A stretch of 64,000 nucleotides of DNA from Ruminococcaceae bacterium UBA7080 (GCA_002493595.1 DKZG01000008.1:13112-77111); one strand, 5' to 3'. Shown: positions 8,131 through 16,599, counted from the stretch's first letter. Translations and numbers: made by a program. The notes: a model not told the origin generated them from the sequence alone.

Positions 8131-8886
8131 ATGGATAATACAAAAAAATTCAGTGGTAGGGCAGAATTCTATACACGAGGCAGACCGGGATATCCACAGG
8201 CGTTGTTTGATTGTCTGTATGGTAAATATGGTTTTTCCGACAGGTCAGTTATTGCTGATATCGGTGCCGGTACGGGGAAATTTTCAAAATACCTTCTTGA
8301 TAACGGCAGCAAGGTTTATATTGTTGAGCCGAATGATGATATGCGTCTGGCGGCGCGCAGTGCGCTTTCGAATTACACAAAAGCAGTTTTTATGAACGGC
8401 AGCTCAGAGATAACGGGAATTGATGACTGCTCGGTTGATTTTGTTACTGCTGCACAGGCTTTTCATTGGTTTGATACAAAAAAATTTAAAGAGGAATGTA
8501 AAAGGATTTTATGCCCCGGCGGCAAGGCTGCGTTAATATGGAATATGCGTGATATGAACAGTGAATTTAATGTCAGATGCGAGGCACTTTTTCGGAAACA
8601 TTGCCCTGGTTTTAAAGGTTTTCATGGAGGCATACAGTATGATGACGGAAGAATCATTGCGTTTTTTGGGAATAATTATGAAAAAATTATTTTTGAAAAT
8701 CCAATTGCTTTTACAAAGAATAAGTTTATAGCACGAAGCTTATCGGCATCATATTCGCTAAAAAAAGGCAGCGATGGTTTTGAAAAATATATTAAGGCTC
8801 TTGAGGATTTGTTTGACAGATACAGTGAAGATGGTATTGTCGAAATGAAAAATAATACAGTACTTTATATTGGTTTGGTAAAATAA
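8131..8886 (+). CDS. Class I SAM-dependent methyltransferase
   Basis: The 251-residue protein has the Rossmann-type SAM-binding motif I ADIGAGTGKFS at about 42-52, an acidic end of strand 2 (VEPND), and the post-motif AAQAFHWFD seen in Methyltransf_11 proteins. The N-terminal FSGRAEFYTRGRPGYP resembles a group of small-molecule methyltransferases annotated in many Firmicutes. The methyl acceptor is unknown. AGGAGG precedes the ATG. It may be co-transcribed with the HAD hydrolase 21 bases downstream. Confidence 0.85.
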   Translation: MDNTKKFSGRAEFYTRGRPGYPQALFDCLYGKYGFSDRSVIADIGAGTGKFSKYLLDNGSKVYIVEPNDDMRLAARSALSNYTKAVFMNGSSEITGIDDCSVDFVTAAQAFHWFDTKKFKEECKRILCPGGKAALIWNMRDMNSEFNVRCEALFRKHCPGFKGFHGGIQYDDGRIIAFFGNNYEKIIFENPIAFTKNKFIARSLSASYSLKKGSDGFEKYIKALEDLFDRYSEDGIVEMKNNTVLYIGLVK

Positions 8887-8907
8887 TTTTATTTTTGGGG
8901 TGATTTT

Positions 8908-9558
8908 ATGAATGATTATGATGTGATTTTATTTGATATGGACGGAACGCTGACAGATTCATCACCGGGTATTATTCATTCCATTGTTTATGCACTGGAT
9001 AAGTATAATATCAGGGTGGAAAATCAGGATGAGCTGAGAAAATTTCTCGGTCCGCCGCTTCATATATCGTTCAGAGATTTTTATGGTTTTGATGAAGATA
9101 AAGCGATGGAGGCTGTTGGCTTTTATCGGGAGTATTTTCGTACAAAAGGAATTTTTGAGAATTCTCTTTATGACGGAATCAGGCATCTTATTAGAGCTTT
9201 GAAGGAAAGAAAGAAGCAATTGATCGTTGCAACTTCAAAGCCACAGGATTTTACGGATACAATTATGGAGTATTTTGATTTGACAAGATATTTTGATTTT
9301 GTTGCCGGTTCAAATATGGATGGCAGCAGATCGGCAAAGGCGGATGTTATTGAATATGCGCTTAAAAGCTGTAATGTAACGGATAAATCGAAAGCGGTTA
9401 TGGTTGGTGACAGAAAGCATGACATCATAGGCGCAAAGGCAGCGGGAATTGATTCTATCGGAGTGGAATACGGATACGGTGATTATGACGAATTGTTATC
9501 TGCGGGAGCCACCTATATTGCAGGAAGTGTCGGAGAGTTGTATGAACTTCTGTTGTGA
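8908..9558 (+). CDS. HAD-family phosphatase (phosphoglycolate phosphatase-like)
   Basis: This 216-residue protein has the four HAD motifs: FDMDGTLTD with nucleophile Asp10 and acid Asp12, VATSKP (motif II Thr/Ser), the lysine before motif IV, and VGDRKHDIIGAKAAG. The cap between motifs I and II is helical, as in subfamily IA. Similar proteins hydrolyse phosphoglycolate, pyrophosphate or nucleotides, so the substrate cannot be named. It follows the methyltransferase in the same direction. Confidence 0.88.
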   Translation: MNDYDVILFDMDGTLTDSSPGIIHSIVYALDKYNIRVENQDELRKFLGPPLHISFRDFYGFDEDKAMEAVGFYREYFRTKGIFENSLYDGIRHLIRALKERKKQLIVATSKPQDFTDTIMEYFDLTRYFDFVAGSNMDGSRSAKADVIEYALKSCNVTDKSKAVMVGDRKHDIIGAKAAGIDSIGVEYGYGDYDELLSAGATYIAGSVGELYELLL

Positions 9559-9593
9559 TATGCAGGTAATTTGAAACGGTTTCATCTTAAATA

Positions 9594-9622
9594 TTGACAA
9601 TGTGAAGATTTAGCAGCATAAT
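9594..9622 (+). promoter_or_regulatory. Promoter of the rubrerythrin gene
   Basis: TTGACA (9594-9599), a 17-base spacer and CATAAT (9617-9622) form a strong vegetative promoter. Transcription would begin near 9629, or a few bases earlier, at the edge of a structured leader. Confidence 0.8.
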
Positions 9623-9624
9623 AA

Positions 9625-9691
9625 AACATAGGCCGAGGCAACAGATAGTCTGTATCCTGTTTTGGACTTATTGTCCCGGGCTGAATATGTT
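9625..9691 (+). promoter_or_regulatory. Structured leader of rbr, possible three-way-junction RNA
   Basis: AACATA-GGCC (9625-9634) can pair with GGCT...TATGTT (9679-9691, with a GAA bulge). Two hairpins lie inside: ACAGA-TAG-TCTGT (9641-9653) and GGAC-TTATT-GTCC (9664-9676). The closing stem ends 2 bases before the GAAGGGG ribosome binding site. The layout suggests a compact three-way junction that could regulate translation. It matches no riboswitch class I recognise. The predicted transcription start lies very near the 5' arm, which is a caveat. Confidence 0.45.
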
Positions 9692-9707
9692 ATGAAGGGG
9701 AATATTT

Positions 9708-10253
9708 ATGGCAAACAAAAATAAGTACTCCGGTACACAGACAGAGAAAAACCTTGAGGCCGCCTTTGCAGGTGAGTCTCAGGCACGTAACAAGTATACA
9801 TATTTTGCATCAGTTGCTAAAAAAGAGGGCTATGAGCAGATTTCGGATTTGTTCTTAAAAACTGCAAATAATGAAAAAGAGCATGCGAAGATGTGGTTTA
9901 AAGAGCTCAACGGTTTAGGCGATACAGCTGATAACCTTGCAGATGCTGCAGATGGTGAAAATTATGAATGGACGGATATGTATGAAAACTTTGCCAAAAC
10001 AGCTGAGGAGGAAGGTTTTGTGCAGCTCGCTGAAAAATTCCGATTAGTGGCTGCTATTGAGAAGCACCATGAGGAACGTTACCGTGCTCTTCTGAAAAAT
10101 ATCGAGAGCGCTCAGGTATTTGAAAAAAGCGAGATAAAAGTTTGGGAATGCCGAAACTGCGGGCATATTGTGGTTGGTAAAAAGTCTCCCGATGTTTGTC
10201 CTGCTTGCAATCATCCACAGAGTTTTTTTGAAATAAGTGCCGAAAATTATTAA
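9708..10253 (+). CDS. rbr: Rubrerythrin
   Basis: The 181-residue protein combines a ferritin-like diiron four-helix bundle (EAAFAGESQARNKYTYF, NEKEHAK, EEEGF, IEKHHEERY) with a C-terminal rubredoxin-like iron site, CRNCG and CPACNHP. Rubrerythrin reduces hydrogen peroxide in the cytosol of anaerobes using electrons from rubredoxin-type carriers. It is monocistronic with its own promoter, structured leader and terminator. Confidence 0.96.
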   Translation: MANKNKYSGTQTEKNLEAAFAGESQARNKYTYFASVAKKEGYEQISDLFLKTANNEKEHAKMWFKELNGLGDTADNLADAADGENYEWTDMYENFAKTAEEEGFVQLAEKFRLVAAIEKHHEERYRALLKNIESAQVFEKSEIKVWECRNCGHIVVGKKSPDVCPACNHPQSFFEISAENY

Positions 10254-10261
10254 TCCGATTG

Positions 10262-10301
10262 GCCTGTTCTTGCATTTGTGTAAGGGCAGGCATATTTTTT
10301 T
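10262..10301 (+). terminator. Terminator after rbr
   Basis: A 13-bp stem with three G-U pairs (GCCTGTTCTTGCA with TGTAAGGGCAGGC) and a TTTG loop is followed by a seven-base T run. Confidence 0.9.
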
Positions 10302-10379
10302 GCGCAAATATAATTATAGACTCTTGTCTTTTAACGGGCGCCGTTTTGTCAATAGCTAAGCATAAAGTTTGTTAAAATG

Positions 10380-10407
10380 TTACAAAGATTACAAAAAGGT
10401 TACAAAT
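10380..10407 (+). repeat. Three phased TTACAAA direct repeats
   Basis: TTACAAA occurs at 10380, 10389 and 10400, a spacing of 9 to 11 bases (about one helical turn). They lie about 120 bases before the CHAP gene, in the region where its promoter should be. They may be binding sites for a response regulator or other activator; the -10/-35 boxes are not clear. Confidence 0.45.
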
Positions 10408-10523
10408 AACGTTGTTGAGCATTGCTATAGATTACGAAATGTAATTTATGATAGAATGCAAAATGGTGTTGAACAAACAGTGCTTTTGCCGGAAAGGCGA
10501 TATTGTTTGAAGAGGAGACAACT

Positions 10524-11168
10524 ATGAAAAAGCGAATTAAAGACAGTATTATTACAATTTTATTGACTGTTATATTGATAACTGTTTTTCCGATAACGGT
10601 ATTTGCAGACGAGTTTGAACCAAGACTGACAGCGCCTAACGGAGAGCCTTATTACACATATGAACTGAATGCTTATACGAAAACGGGTTACGGTATGCCG
10701 AATTGTGTAGCGTATGCATTTGGAAGGATTTATGAGATTAACGGTAAGAGACCTTTAATTGACCGAGGCAATGCGGGTGAATGGTGGTTTATTAACAAGG
10801 CTAATGAGTATTATGAATACGGTGATGAACCAAAAGTAGGTTCGGTTGCTTGTTGGTCCGGACATGTTGCAGTGGTAGAAAAGGTTTCCGATGACGGAGC
10901 AATTACAATATCGGAATCCCATTGGGGAGGCACATATTTTAATACCAAAGTATACAGTGATATGGTGTCGCATTACGGCCAGAAATTTTATGGCTACATT
11001 TACACATATAATGAACCTGAAAAGGAAGAAGAGATCGAAACTGTTAAGGATGATGCATATTTTGAAAACTGCGAAAAGACCTGCTTTACGGCTCTTGAGT
11101 TTGCGCAGGTAGAGGATGTTTTAATGAAGCCGTCATCCAATACGTTATTGGAATCTTTGACAATTTAA
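10524..11168 (+). CDS. Secreted CHAP-domain protein (putative cell-wall amidase/peptidase)
   Basis: The 214-residue protein begins with a signal peptide: a KKR start, a hydrophobic core at about 9-26, and a cleavage site near VFA-DE (residue 28). A CHAP domain follows, with catalytic Cys61 in PNCVAYAFGR and His114 in SGHVAVVEKV, and ISESHWGG downstream. CHAP enzymes cut peptidoglycan amide bonds. The C-terminal 45 residues are acidic and unrelated. The ATG at 10524 is chosen because AGAGGAG lies 8 bases upstream and the signal peptide begins there. It is monocistronic. Confidence 0.86.
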   Translation: MKKRIKDSIITILLTVILITVFPITVFADEFEPRLTAPNGEPYYTYELNAYTKTGYGMPNCVAYAFGRIYEINGKRPLIDRGNAGEWWFINKANEYYEYGDEPKVGSVACWSGHVAVVEKVSDDGAITISESHWGGTYFNTKVYSDMVSHYGQKFYGYIYTYNEPEKEEEIETVKDDAYFENCEKTCFTALEFAQVEDVLMKPSSNTLLESLTI

Positions 11169-11179
11169 TTTAAAAATGG

Positions 11180-11228
11180 AAACTGCACCGGATGTTTTAA
11201 TGTTTTAAAATATTCAGTGCAGTTTTTA
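11180..11228 (+). terminator. Terminator after the CHAP gene
   Basis: AAACTGCAC pairs with GTGCAGTTT around a long AT-rich loop and runs into TTTATA. Confidence 0.75.
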
Positions 11229-11245
11229 TATAGTTTTTTAGGAGG

Positions 11246-11280
11246 AATGCAAGCAGACTGACAAACTGCTTGCATTTGTT
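11246..11280 (+). other. Perfect 11-bp stem-loop of unknown role
   Basis: AATGCAAGCAG and CTGCTTGCATT flank a 9-base loop, preceded by AGGAGG and followed by only a short T stretch. It may be a second terminator or part of the leader of the sigma factor gene. The remainder of 11281-11471 is AT-rich and otherwise featureless except for a possible promoter. Confidence 0.5.
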
Positions 11281-11295
11281 GCATTAAACAAAGTA

Positions 11296-11324
11296 TTGCA
11301 AAAAAGATATATTTGGTGTATCTT
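11296..11324 (+). promoter_or_regulatory. Possible promoter of the sigma factor gene
   Basis: TTGCAA (11296-11301), a 17-base spacer and TATCTT (11319-11324) are plausible. An alternative is TTGGAT (11329) with TAAAAT (11351), spacing 16. Neither is strong. Confidence 0.35.
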
Positions 11325-11471
11325 AATATTGGATTAAAATTATATGGGGTTAAAATATAGTAAAGACGGAATTTTCACTGTGTGCTTTTAAAACTGCAGT
11401 TCAGGAAGGTCTTTTAGTTTATCCCTTTTTCTTTATTTTTAACCGGAGGATATTTCTATTTTAGGTGGATT

Positions 11472-12047
11472 ATGAGTAAGATTATTCTTGATGATTCAAC
11501 AGCATTACAAACTGATGCTATTGATGATATTATGAATTCATGTGAAAAATACAGAAATCAGCTTATAAAACGATGTGCTGCATTTTTTGACTGCGATATT
11601 GAAACTGCCAAGGATTGTGTTCAGGATACTTATTTGGCATTATTTGAAAATCTTTCGCGGGGTGTTAAAATTCACGATTATCGGGCATGGCTTTATAAAG
11701 TTGTTTTAAATATAAAAAATAATGCAGTAAAGGATAGGCTTAGGCGTAACGAATATGATTTTGATTCAAACGAGGAAAAGGATGCTGTTTTGAGCAATGA
11801 ATTTGTGTATGATCCTGACTATGTAGAACTGCTTGTTACGCAAGAAACTATAGAAGAAAGAACACTAAAAATTATTTCATCGCTTAATAAAGAAGAGAGA
11901 ACCATGTATCTGCTTTATTATCATGAGCGTAAAAATCTAAAAGAGATAGCAAAGATATTGGGAATATCTCATACAGCTTCAAGGCAAAGGCATGTTCAGC
12001 TAAAGCGAAAGTTAACTGAAAAAATCAAGGAATATGAAAGAATATGA
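11472..12047 (+). CDS. RNA polymerase sigma factor, sigma-70 family (ECF-like)
   Basis: The 191-residue protein has sigma region 2 (AKDCVQDTYLALFENL, then DYRAWLYKVVLN) and region 4 with a helix-turn-helix (LKEIAKILGISHTASRQRHVQLKRKL). It lacks regions 1 and 3, as in extracytoplasmic-function sigma factors. AGGTGG precedes the ATG by 3-4 bases. A gene for a single-span membrane protein follows 47 bases later, the usual position of an anti-sigma factor. The signal sensed is unknown. Confidence 0.88.
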   Translation: MSKIILDDSTALQTDAIDDIMNSCEKYRNQLIKRCAAFFDCDIETAKDCVQDTYLALFENLSRGVKIHDYRAWLYKVVLNIKNNAVKDRLRRNEYDFDSNEEKDAVLSNEFVYDPDYVELLVTQETIEERTLKIISSLNKEERTMYLLYYHERKNLKEIAKILGISHTASRQRHVQLKRKLTEKIKEYERI

Positions 12048-12094
12048 TTTTGTTTCTGTTTTTCACTTTTAACACTTAAGAAGGAGGGTGCGCT

Positions 12095-12901
12095 ATGAAA
12101 TATAAGTTCAGCAAAAGCCGGCTGCATAATGCGATTGAGTCCGGAATGTCGAATTTATCATGTGAGGATATAAAAAATCTGATTAAAAAAGAGACGCGAA
12201 AAAGCGTTAATGATATAGATGCAGATTATATTGATTTGTGCTTTGAGCTTTTGGAGATAAAGCAAAAGGAGAACGATAATCCATCTATCAGGAAAAGGAG
12301 AATACTGCACAAGCCGATTGTTAAAAAGGTGCTCTTAGCAGCGGCTTTGTTTGCAGTATTGATGATTGCGACGCTTACTGTGTCGGCAGAGAAATTCAAT
12401 TTGAATATTTATAAGCCGATTACAACTGTTGAAAAGGGCAATTATAGAATCAATTTGTATTTTGAGCCTAAGGATAAAAAGGCTGATGGATATCGTTTTA
12501 CTGATACACCTTTTGCAAAGTATCTTGAGGAGGAATACGGCATTTCACCGGTAACGCTTCCGGAGGAGCTGATTAACGGGAATACACATTTATATTCAAT
12601 GAAAGGTAATAGAAGTGACGACGCGTTTGGTGCAAGCTTTTTCTCGGAGATTGAAAGCTTTGGAAATAGGGGATATATTGAGATTTGTCAGAATAAAACG
12701 AAAGATTCTTTAGTAGGTGATTATGATTTTGTAACGGGAGTGGAAGAAATTCATAAGGTGCAGGCTAATGGAATGGGTGTGCTGATAGTAGATTGCGGTG
12801 ATCATACGGTTACAAAATATATTGATGCTGCGACGGAGTATACCATTCATTTGGAAGGCGATATGGATTTTGCCCTCAAATTTGTGAATTCAATTCAATA
12901 G
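12095..12901 (+). CDS. Single-span membrane protein, putative anti-sigma factor
   Basis: The 268-residue product has a cytoplasmic N-terminal region of about 75 residues, one membrane helix at about 77-97, and an extracytoplasmic domain. The end of that domain (NGMGVLIVDCGDHTV...FALKFVNSI) resembles DUF4367-type modules found on clostridial anti-sigma factors. AAGGAGGG precedes the ATG. Pairing with the upstream sigma gene suggests it holds that factor at the membrane until a surface signal arrives; this is inferred from topology and position only. Confidence 0.7.
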   Translation: MKYKFSKSRLHNAIESGMSNLSCEDIKNLIKKETRKSVNDIDADYIDLCFELLEIKQKENDNPSIRKRRILHKPIVKKVLLAAALFAVLMIATLTVSAEKFNLNIYKPITTVEKGNYRINLYFEPKDKKADGYRFTDTPFAKYLEEEYGISPVTLPEELINGNTHLYSMKGNRSDDAFGASFFSEIESFGNRGYIEICQNKTKDSLVGDYDFVTGVEEIHKVQANGMGVLIVDCGDHTVTKYIDAATEYTIHLEGDMDFALKFVNSIQ

Positions 12902-12947
12902 ATAAATGTACAGCGGCTCTCCTGCGGGGAAGCCGTTGTACATTTAT
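12902..12947 (+). terminator. Long terminator after the sigma/anti-sigma pair
   Basis: A 17-bp stem with a single G-U pair (ATAAATGTACAGCGGCT and its complement) surrounds a 12-base loop; a short T-rich tail follows. Confidence 0.8.
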
Positions 12948-12987
12948 TTCCAAAAAATGAATTTTTTTCATTTTTAAGAAAAAACTA

Positions 12988-13016
12988 TTGACAAATATAA
13001 AAAATGGATATACTAT
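12988..13016 (+). promoter_or_regulatory. Promoter of the hrcA heat-shock operon
   Basis: TTGACA at 12988-12993 is followed by TACTAT (17-base spacing) or TATACT (15-base spacing). The CIRCE operator begins about 10 bases after the -10 region. Confidence 0.75.
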
Positions 13017-13026
13017 TATAAAAGAG

Positions 13027-13053
13027 TTAGCACTCAAACAACGAGAGTGCTAA
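13027..13053 (+). promoter_or_regulatory. CIRCE operator (HrcA binding site)
   Basis: TTAGCACTC - 9 bases - GAGTGCTAA is a perfect match to the CIRCE inverted repeat. HrcA binds it to repress class I heat-shock genes and dissociates on heat stress. Confidence 0.98.
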
Positions 13054-13083
13054 ACCGAAGAACGCAAAAGAGGTGCGGAGAGG

Positions 13084-14109
13084 ATGATAAGCGAAAGACG
13101 TTTGGCTATACTCAATTTAATTATTGAGCATTATATTCAAACAGGAGAGCCTATGGGTTCAAAAACCTTATGCCGACTGCTTCCTTATTCCGTTTCCAGT
13201 GCCACGGTAAGAAATGAAATGGCATATCTCTCCGAGCTGGGGTATCTTGAGCAAAGGCACACCAGCGGTGGTCGCGTTCCAAGCAAGGCGTCCTACAGAT
13301 ATTATATTGACAGTCTCATGGTGCCGGAGGATATTTCTAATTATGATAAGCAGATGATTGACGAAGCTCTTGCTGTTAACTCGGGTGACCCTGAGCGTTT
13401 GCTCTCTGATGCGGCGAAGCTGCTTGCACAATATACACATTGCATAGGTTTTTGCTGTGCAATTGAGGATCCGCTTGACTGTATACAAGGCGTGGATTTA
13501 ATTCCGGCAGGCAAATCAAAGGCTATGCTGGTTATGCTGACCATGGGAAGTAAAATAAAGTCATCACTTATTAATATCCCCTGTGCACTTGATGATGAAT
13601 TCAGGTTTCTTTTTTACGAAGTAGTTCAAAGGCTGTTTATAGGAACCGGGCTGACGGAAGTGAATCTTTCACTTGTTCAGCGCTGTGTGTTGATTGCCGG
13701 CGAAAGAATATTTGATTTGCTTCCGATACTGACGTCACTTTGTTCACTTTGTGCCGAGGCATCGCAAAGCAGACTAACGCTTGAGGGTGAAACAAATATC
13801 CTTTCACATGAGGAACTTGGTTCAGAGGTGTATAAAATCCTCTCGTTTTTAGCCGATAAGGAAAGAATGATTGACTTTTCCGCAACATTTGCCGAATCGA
13901 ATGTGCAGCGTACCATGTTTATCGGTAACGAAAATCCATTATTTGAATTAAAAAACACATCGACTGTTATTTCAAAATTCACTTATGGAAATAATCAGTC
14001 AGCCACTTTGGGGATAATTGGTTCAACGAGAATTAATTATAAACGGATTATTCCCTGTGTTGAATATATATTTAATAAAGCAGATTCTCTGCTCACTGCT
14101 AACCATTAA
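13084..14109 (+). CDS. hrcA: Heat-inducible transcription repressor HrcA
   Basis: The 341-residue protein has the HrcA N-terminal winged helix (RRLAILNLIIEHYIQTGEPMGSKTL...SSATVRNEMAYLSELGYLEQRHTSGGRVPS) followed by the GAF-like and inserted dimerisation domains. The C-terminus with ATLGIIGSTRINYKRIIPCVEYI is typical. It binds the CIRCE element 30 bases upstream, so the operon is autoregulated. AGGTGCGGAGAGG precedes the ATG. It leads grpE, dnaK and dnaJ. Confidence 0.97.
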   Translation: MISERRLAILNLIIEHYIQTGEPMGSKTLCRLLPYSVSSATVRNEMAYLSELGYLEQRHTSGGRVPSKASYRYYIDSLMVPEDISNYDKQMIDEALAVNSGDPERLLSDAAKLLAQYTHCIGFCCAIEDPLDCIQGVDLIPAGKSKAMLVMLTMGSKIKSSLINIPCALDDEFRFLFYEVVQRLFIGTGLTEVNLSLVQRCVLIAGERIFDLLPILTSLCSLCAEASQSRLTLEGETNILSHEELGSEVYKILSFLADKERMIDFSATFAESNVQRTMFIGNENPLFELKNTSTVISKFTYGNNQSATLGIIGSTRINYKRIIPCVEYIFNKADSLLTANH

Positions 14110-14122
14110 AGGGAGGTACAAA

Positions 14123-14644
14123 ATGAGTAAAAAGAAAGCAGACACCAAAAAAACTGCAGAACAAGAAAAGATAAACGAAGAGGAAATCAAGAAAGAGGAT
14201 TGTGAGGAAGTCAATCCTCTTGAAAAGGAGCTTGCTGATACAAAAGAGCAGCTTTTAAGAGTTACTGCTGAGTATGCAAATTTTCGAAAGCGCTCGGAAA
14301 AGGAGAAGAATGAGAGCTTTACTTTTGCTACAGCAAAAACAGTCGGCGAAATTCTTTCGGTAATCGACAATCTTGAAAGAGCGTTGTCAAATGAGCAGGA
14401 GGATTACGAGGGACTGAAAAAGGGTGTTCAGATGATCTATGACGGTCTTATGGCATCCCTCGAAAAGCTTGGTGTTACAGCCTATGGAGAAATCGGCGAA
14501 CAGTTTGACCCTAATTTTCACAATGCAGTAATGCATGTTGATGATGACAGTTTAGAGGCAAATGTGATTACCGATGTATTCCAAAAGGGCTATAAAATAA
14601 ATGATAAGGTTGTAAGACCTGCAATGGTTAAAACAGCCAACTAA
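14123..14644 (+). CDS. grpE: Nucleotide exchange factor GrpE
   Basis: The 173-residue protein has a charged, low-complexity N-terminus, a long coiled-coil helix (ELADTKEQLLRVTAEYANFRKR), and the C-terminal beta domain ending DKVVRPAMV. GrpE releases ADP from DnaK. The ATG at 14123 sits 7 bases after GGGAGG; the longer open frame reaches back into hrcA and is not used. It lies between hrcA and dnaK. Confidence 0.96.
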   Translation: MSKKKADTKKTAEQEKINEEEIKKEDCEEVNPLEKELADTKEQLLRVTAEYANFRKRSEKEKNESFTFATAKTVGEILSVIDNLERALSNEQEDYEGLKKGVQMIYDGLMASLEKLGVTAYGEIGEQFDPNFHNAVMHVDDDSLEANVITDVFQKGYKINDKVVRPAMVKTAN

Positions 14645-14663
14645 TTATAAGGAGGACAATTAT

Positions 14664-16505
14664 ATGTCAAAGATTATTGGTATTGATTTAGGTACAACAA
14701 ACAGCTGTGTAAGTGTTATTGAAGGCGGCGAGTCCGTAGTTATTACAAATGCCGAGGGTGCAAGAACAACGCCATCAGTAGTCGCTTTTTCTAAAGACGG
14801 TGAAAGAATGGTGGGCAATGTTGCAAAACGTCAGGCAATTACAAACCCGGACAGAACCATATCCTCAATTAAAAGACATATGGGATCTGACTATAAGGTA
14901 ACCATCGACGATAAGGCTTATACTCCTCAGGAAATTTCAGCTATTATTCTGCAAAAGCTTAAAGCAGATGCCGAGGCTTATCTCGGTGAAACCGTAACAG
15001 AGGCTGTTATTACTGTTCCTGCATATTTTACGGATGCTCAGCGTCAGGCAACAAAGGATGCAGGTAAAATTGCCGGACTTGATGTTAAGAGAATTATTAA
15101 CGAGCCTACAGCTGCTGCACTTGCTTTCGGTATAGATAAGGAAGACGATCAAAAGGTTATGGTATATGACCTTGGCGGCGGTACTTTTGATGTATCTATT
15201 ATCGAGATGGGTGACGGTGTGCAGGAGGTACTTGCTACAGCCGGTAACAACCGTCTTGGCGGTGATGATTTTGATAAAAAGGTTATGGACTGGATTGTTG
15301 CTGAGTTTAAGAAGGATAATGGTATTGACCTTGCAGGCGACAAGATGGCAATGCAGAGAGTTAAGGAAGCTGCAGAAAAGGCAAAGATTGACCTTTCCGG
15401 TATGACAACAGCGCAGATTTCACTTCCATTCATTACAGCTGATGCAACCGGTCCCAAGCATTTGGAGCTTACACTTACAAGAGCAAAATTCAATGAAATG
15501 ACTGCAGATCTTGTCGAAGCAACTATGGGTCCTGTTCGTCAGGCAATGAGCGATTCGGGACTTTCAATGAACGAGATTGACAAGGTACTTCTTGTAGGCG
15601 GTTCAACAAGAATTCCTGCCGTTCAGGAAGCTATTCAAAAGTTCAGCGGTAAAGAGCCGTTTAAGGGAATTAATCCTGATGAATGTGTTTCCATGGGTGC
15701 AGCTCTTCAGGGCGGTGTTCTCGGCGGCGACGTTAAAGGCCTTCTTCTTCTTGATGTAACTCCGCTTTCACTCGGAATTGAAACTATGGGCGGTATTAAT
15801 ACTGTAATTATTGAAAGAAATACTACTATTCCTACAAAGAAGAGTCAGATTTTCTCAACTGCTGCGGACAATCAGACTTCTGTTGAGGTTCATGTTCTTC
15901 AGGGTGAAAGAGAATTTGCCAAGGATAATAAGACCCTCGGCATGTTCCACCTTGACGGTATTCTTCCTGCAAGACGCGGTGTGCCACAGATTGAAGTAAC
16001 CTTTGATATTGATGCAAACGGCATTGTTCATGTTTCTGCTAAGGACCTTGGTACCGGCAAGGAGCAGGCTATCTCTATCACAGCATCTTCCAATATGAGC
16101 AAAGAGGATATTGACAAGGCTGTTAAAGAGGCCGAGCAGTTTGCTGAAGAAGATAAAAAGAAGAGAGAAGCAATTGACACAAGAAACAATGCTGACCAGA
16201 TGGTATATCAGACAGAGAAGCTCCTTTCTGAAGAAGGTGACAAATTCTCGGCTGATGATAAAACGGCTCTTCAGACAAAGGTTGATACACTCAAGGAAGC
16301 GCTGAAGGGTGAAAACCTTGATGCAATCAAAACAGCTCAGGAGGATTTACAGAATAAGTTTTATGAGGTTTCTCAGAAGCTTTATCAGGCAGCTCAGGCA
16401 GCAGGCGCAGATCCGAATGCAGCAGGATTTGACCCTGATCAGGCAGCAGGCGGAACAGATGCAGGTTATACAGATGCTGATTACACAGAGGTTGACGATA
16501 ACTAA
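14664..16505 (+). CDS. dnaK: Hsp70 chaperone DnaK
   Basis: The 613-residue chaperone has the ATPase signatures GIDLGTTNSCV, VYDLGGGTFDVSI and VLLVGGSTRIPAVQ, the interdomain linker region LLLLDVTPLSLGIET, and a substrate-binding and lid region ending in an Ala/Asp-rich tail. It folds client proteins with DnaJ and GrpE in the cytosol. GGAGG precedes the ATG. Length and domain order are normal. Confidence 0.99.
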   Translation: MSKIIGIDLGTTNSCVSVIEGGESVVITNAEGARTTPSVVAFSKDGERMVGNVAKRQAITNPDRTISSIKRHMGSDYKVTIDDKAYTPQEISAIILQKLKADAEAYLGETVTEAVITVPAYFTDAQRQATKDAGKIAGLDVKRIINEPTAAALAFGIDKEDDQKVMVYDLGGGTFDVSIIEMGDGVQEVLATAGNNRLGGDDFDKKVMDWIVAEFKKDNGIDLAGDKMAMQRVKEAAEKAKIDLSGMTTAQISLPFITADATGPKHLELTLTRAKFNEMTADLVEATMGPVRQAMSDSGLSMNEIDKVLLVGGSTRIPAVQEAIQKFSGKEPFKGINPDECVSMGAALQGGVLGGDVKGLLLLDVTPLSLGIETMGGINTVIIERNTTIPTKKSQIFSTAADNQTSVEVHVLQGEREFAKDNKTLGMFHLDGILPARRGVPQIEVTFDIDANGIVHVSAKDLGTGKEQAISITASSNMSKEDIDKAVKEAEQFAEEDKKKREAIDTRNNADQMVYQTEKLLSEEGDKFSADDKTALQTKVDTLKEALKGENLDAIKTAQEDLQNKFYEVSQKLYQAAQAAGADPNAAGFDPDQAAGGTDAGYTDADYTEVDDN

Positions 16506-16525
16506 TATCAAAATATATTAATGTG

Positions 16526-16555
16526 TTGCGGGCAGGTTTTACAGTCTGCCCGCAA
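16526..16555 (+). other. Stem-loop after dnaK
   Basis: TTGCGGGCAG pairs perfectly with CTGCCCGCAA around a 10-base loop, without a T-tract. It could protect the dnaK mRNA end or act with the next hairpins to lower dnaJ expression. Confidence 0.65.
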
Positions 16556-16599
16556 TGCAAAGACAGAGGGGACAGAGTCCGTCTTCTATAAAGATATGC

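Noticed and set aside
10254..10523. Riboswitch or tRNA in the rbr-CHAP gap
   Set aside because: Only the rbr terminator and the TTACAAA repeats are visible; no tRNA cloverleaf or known aptamer core.
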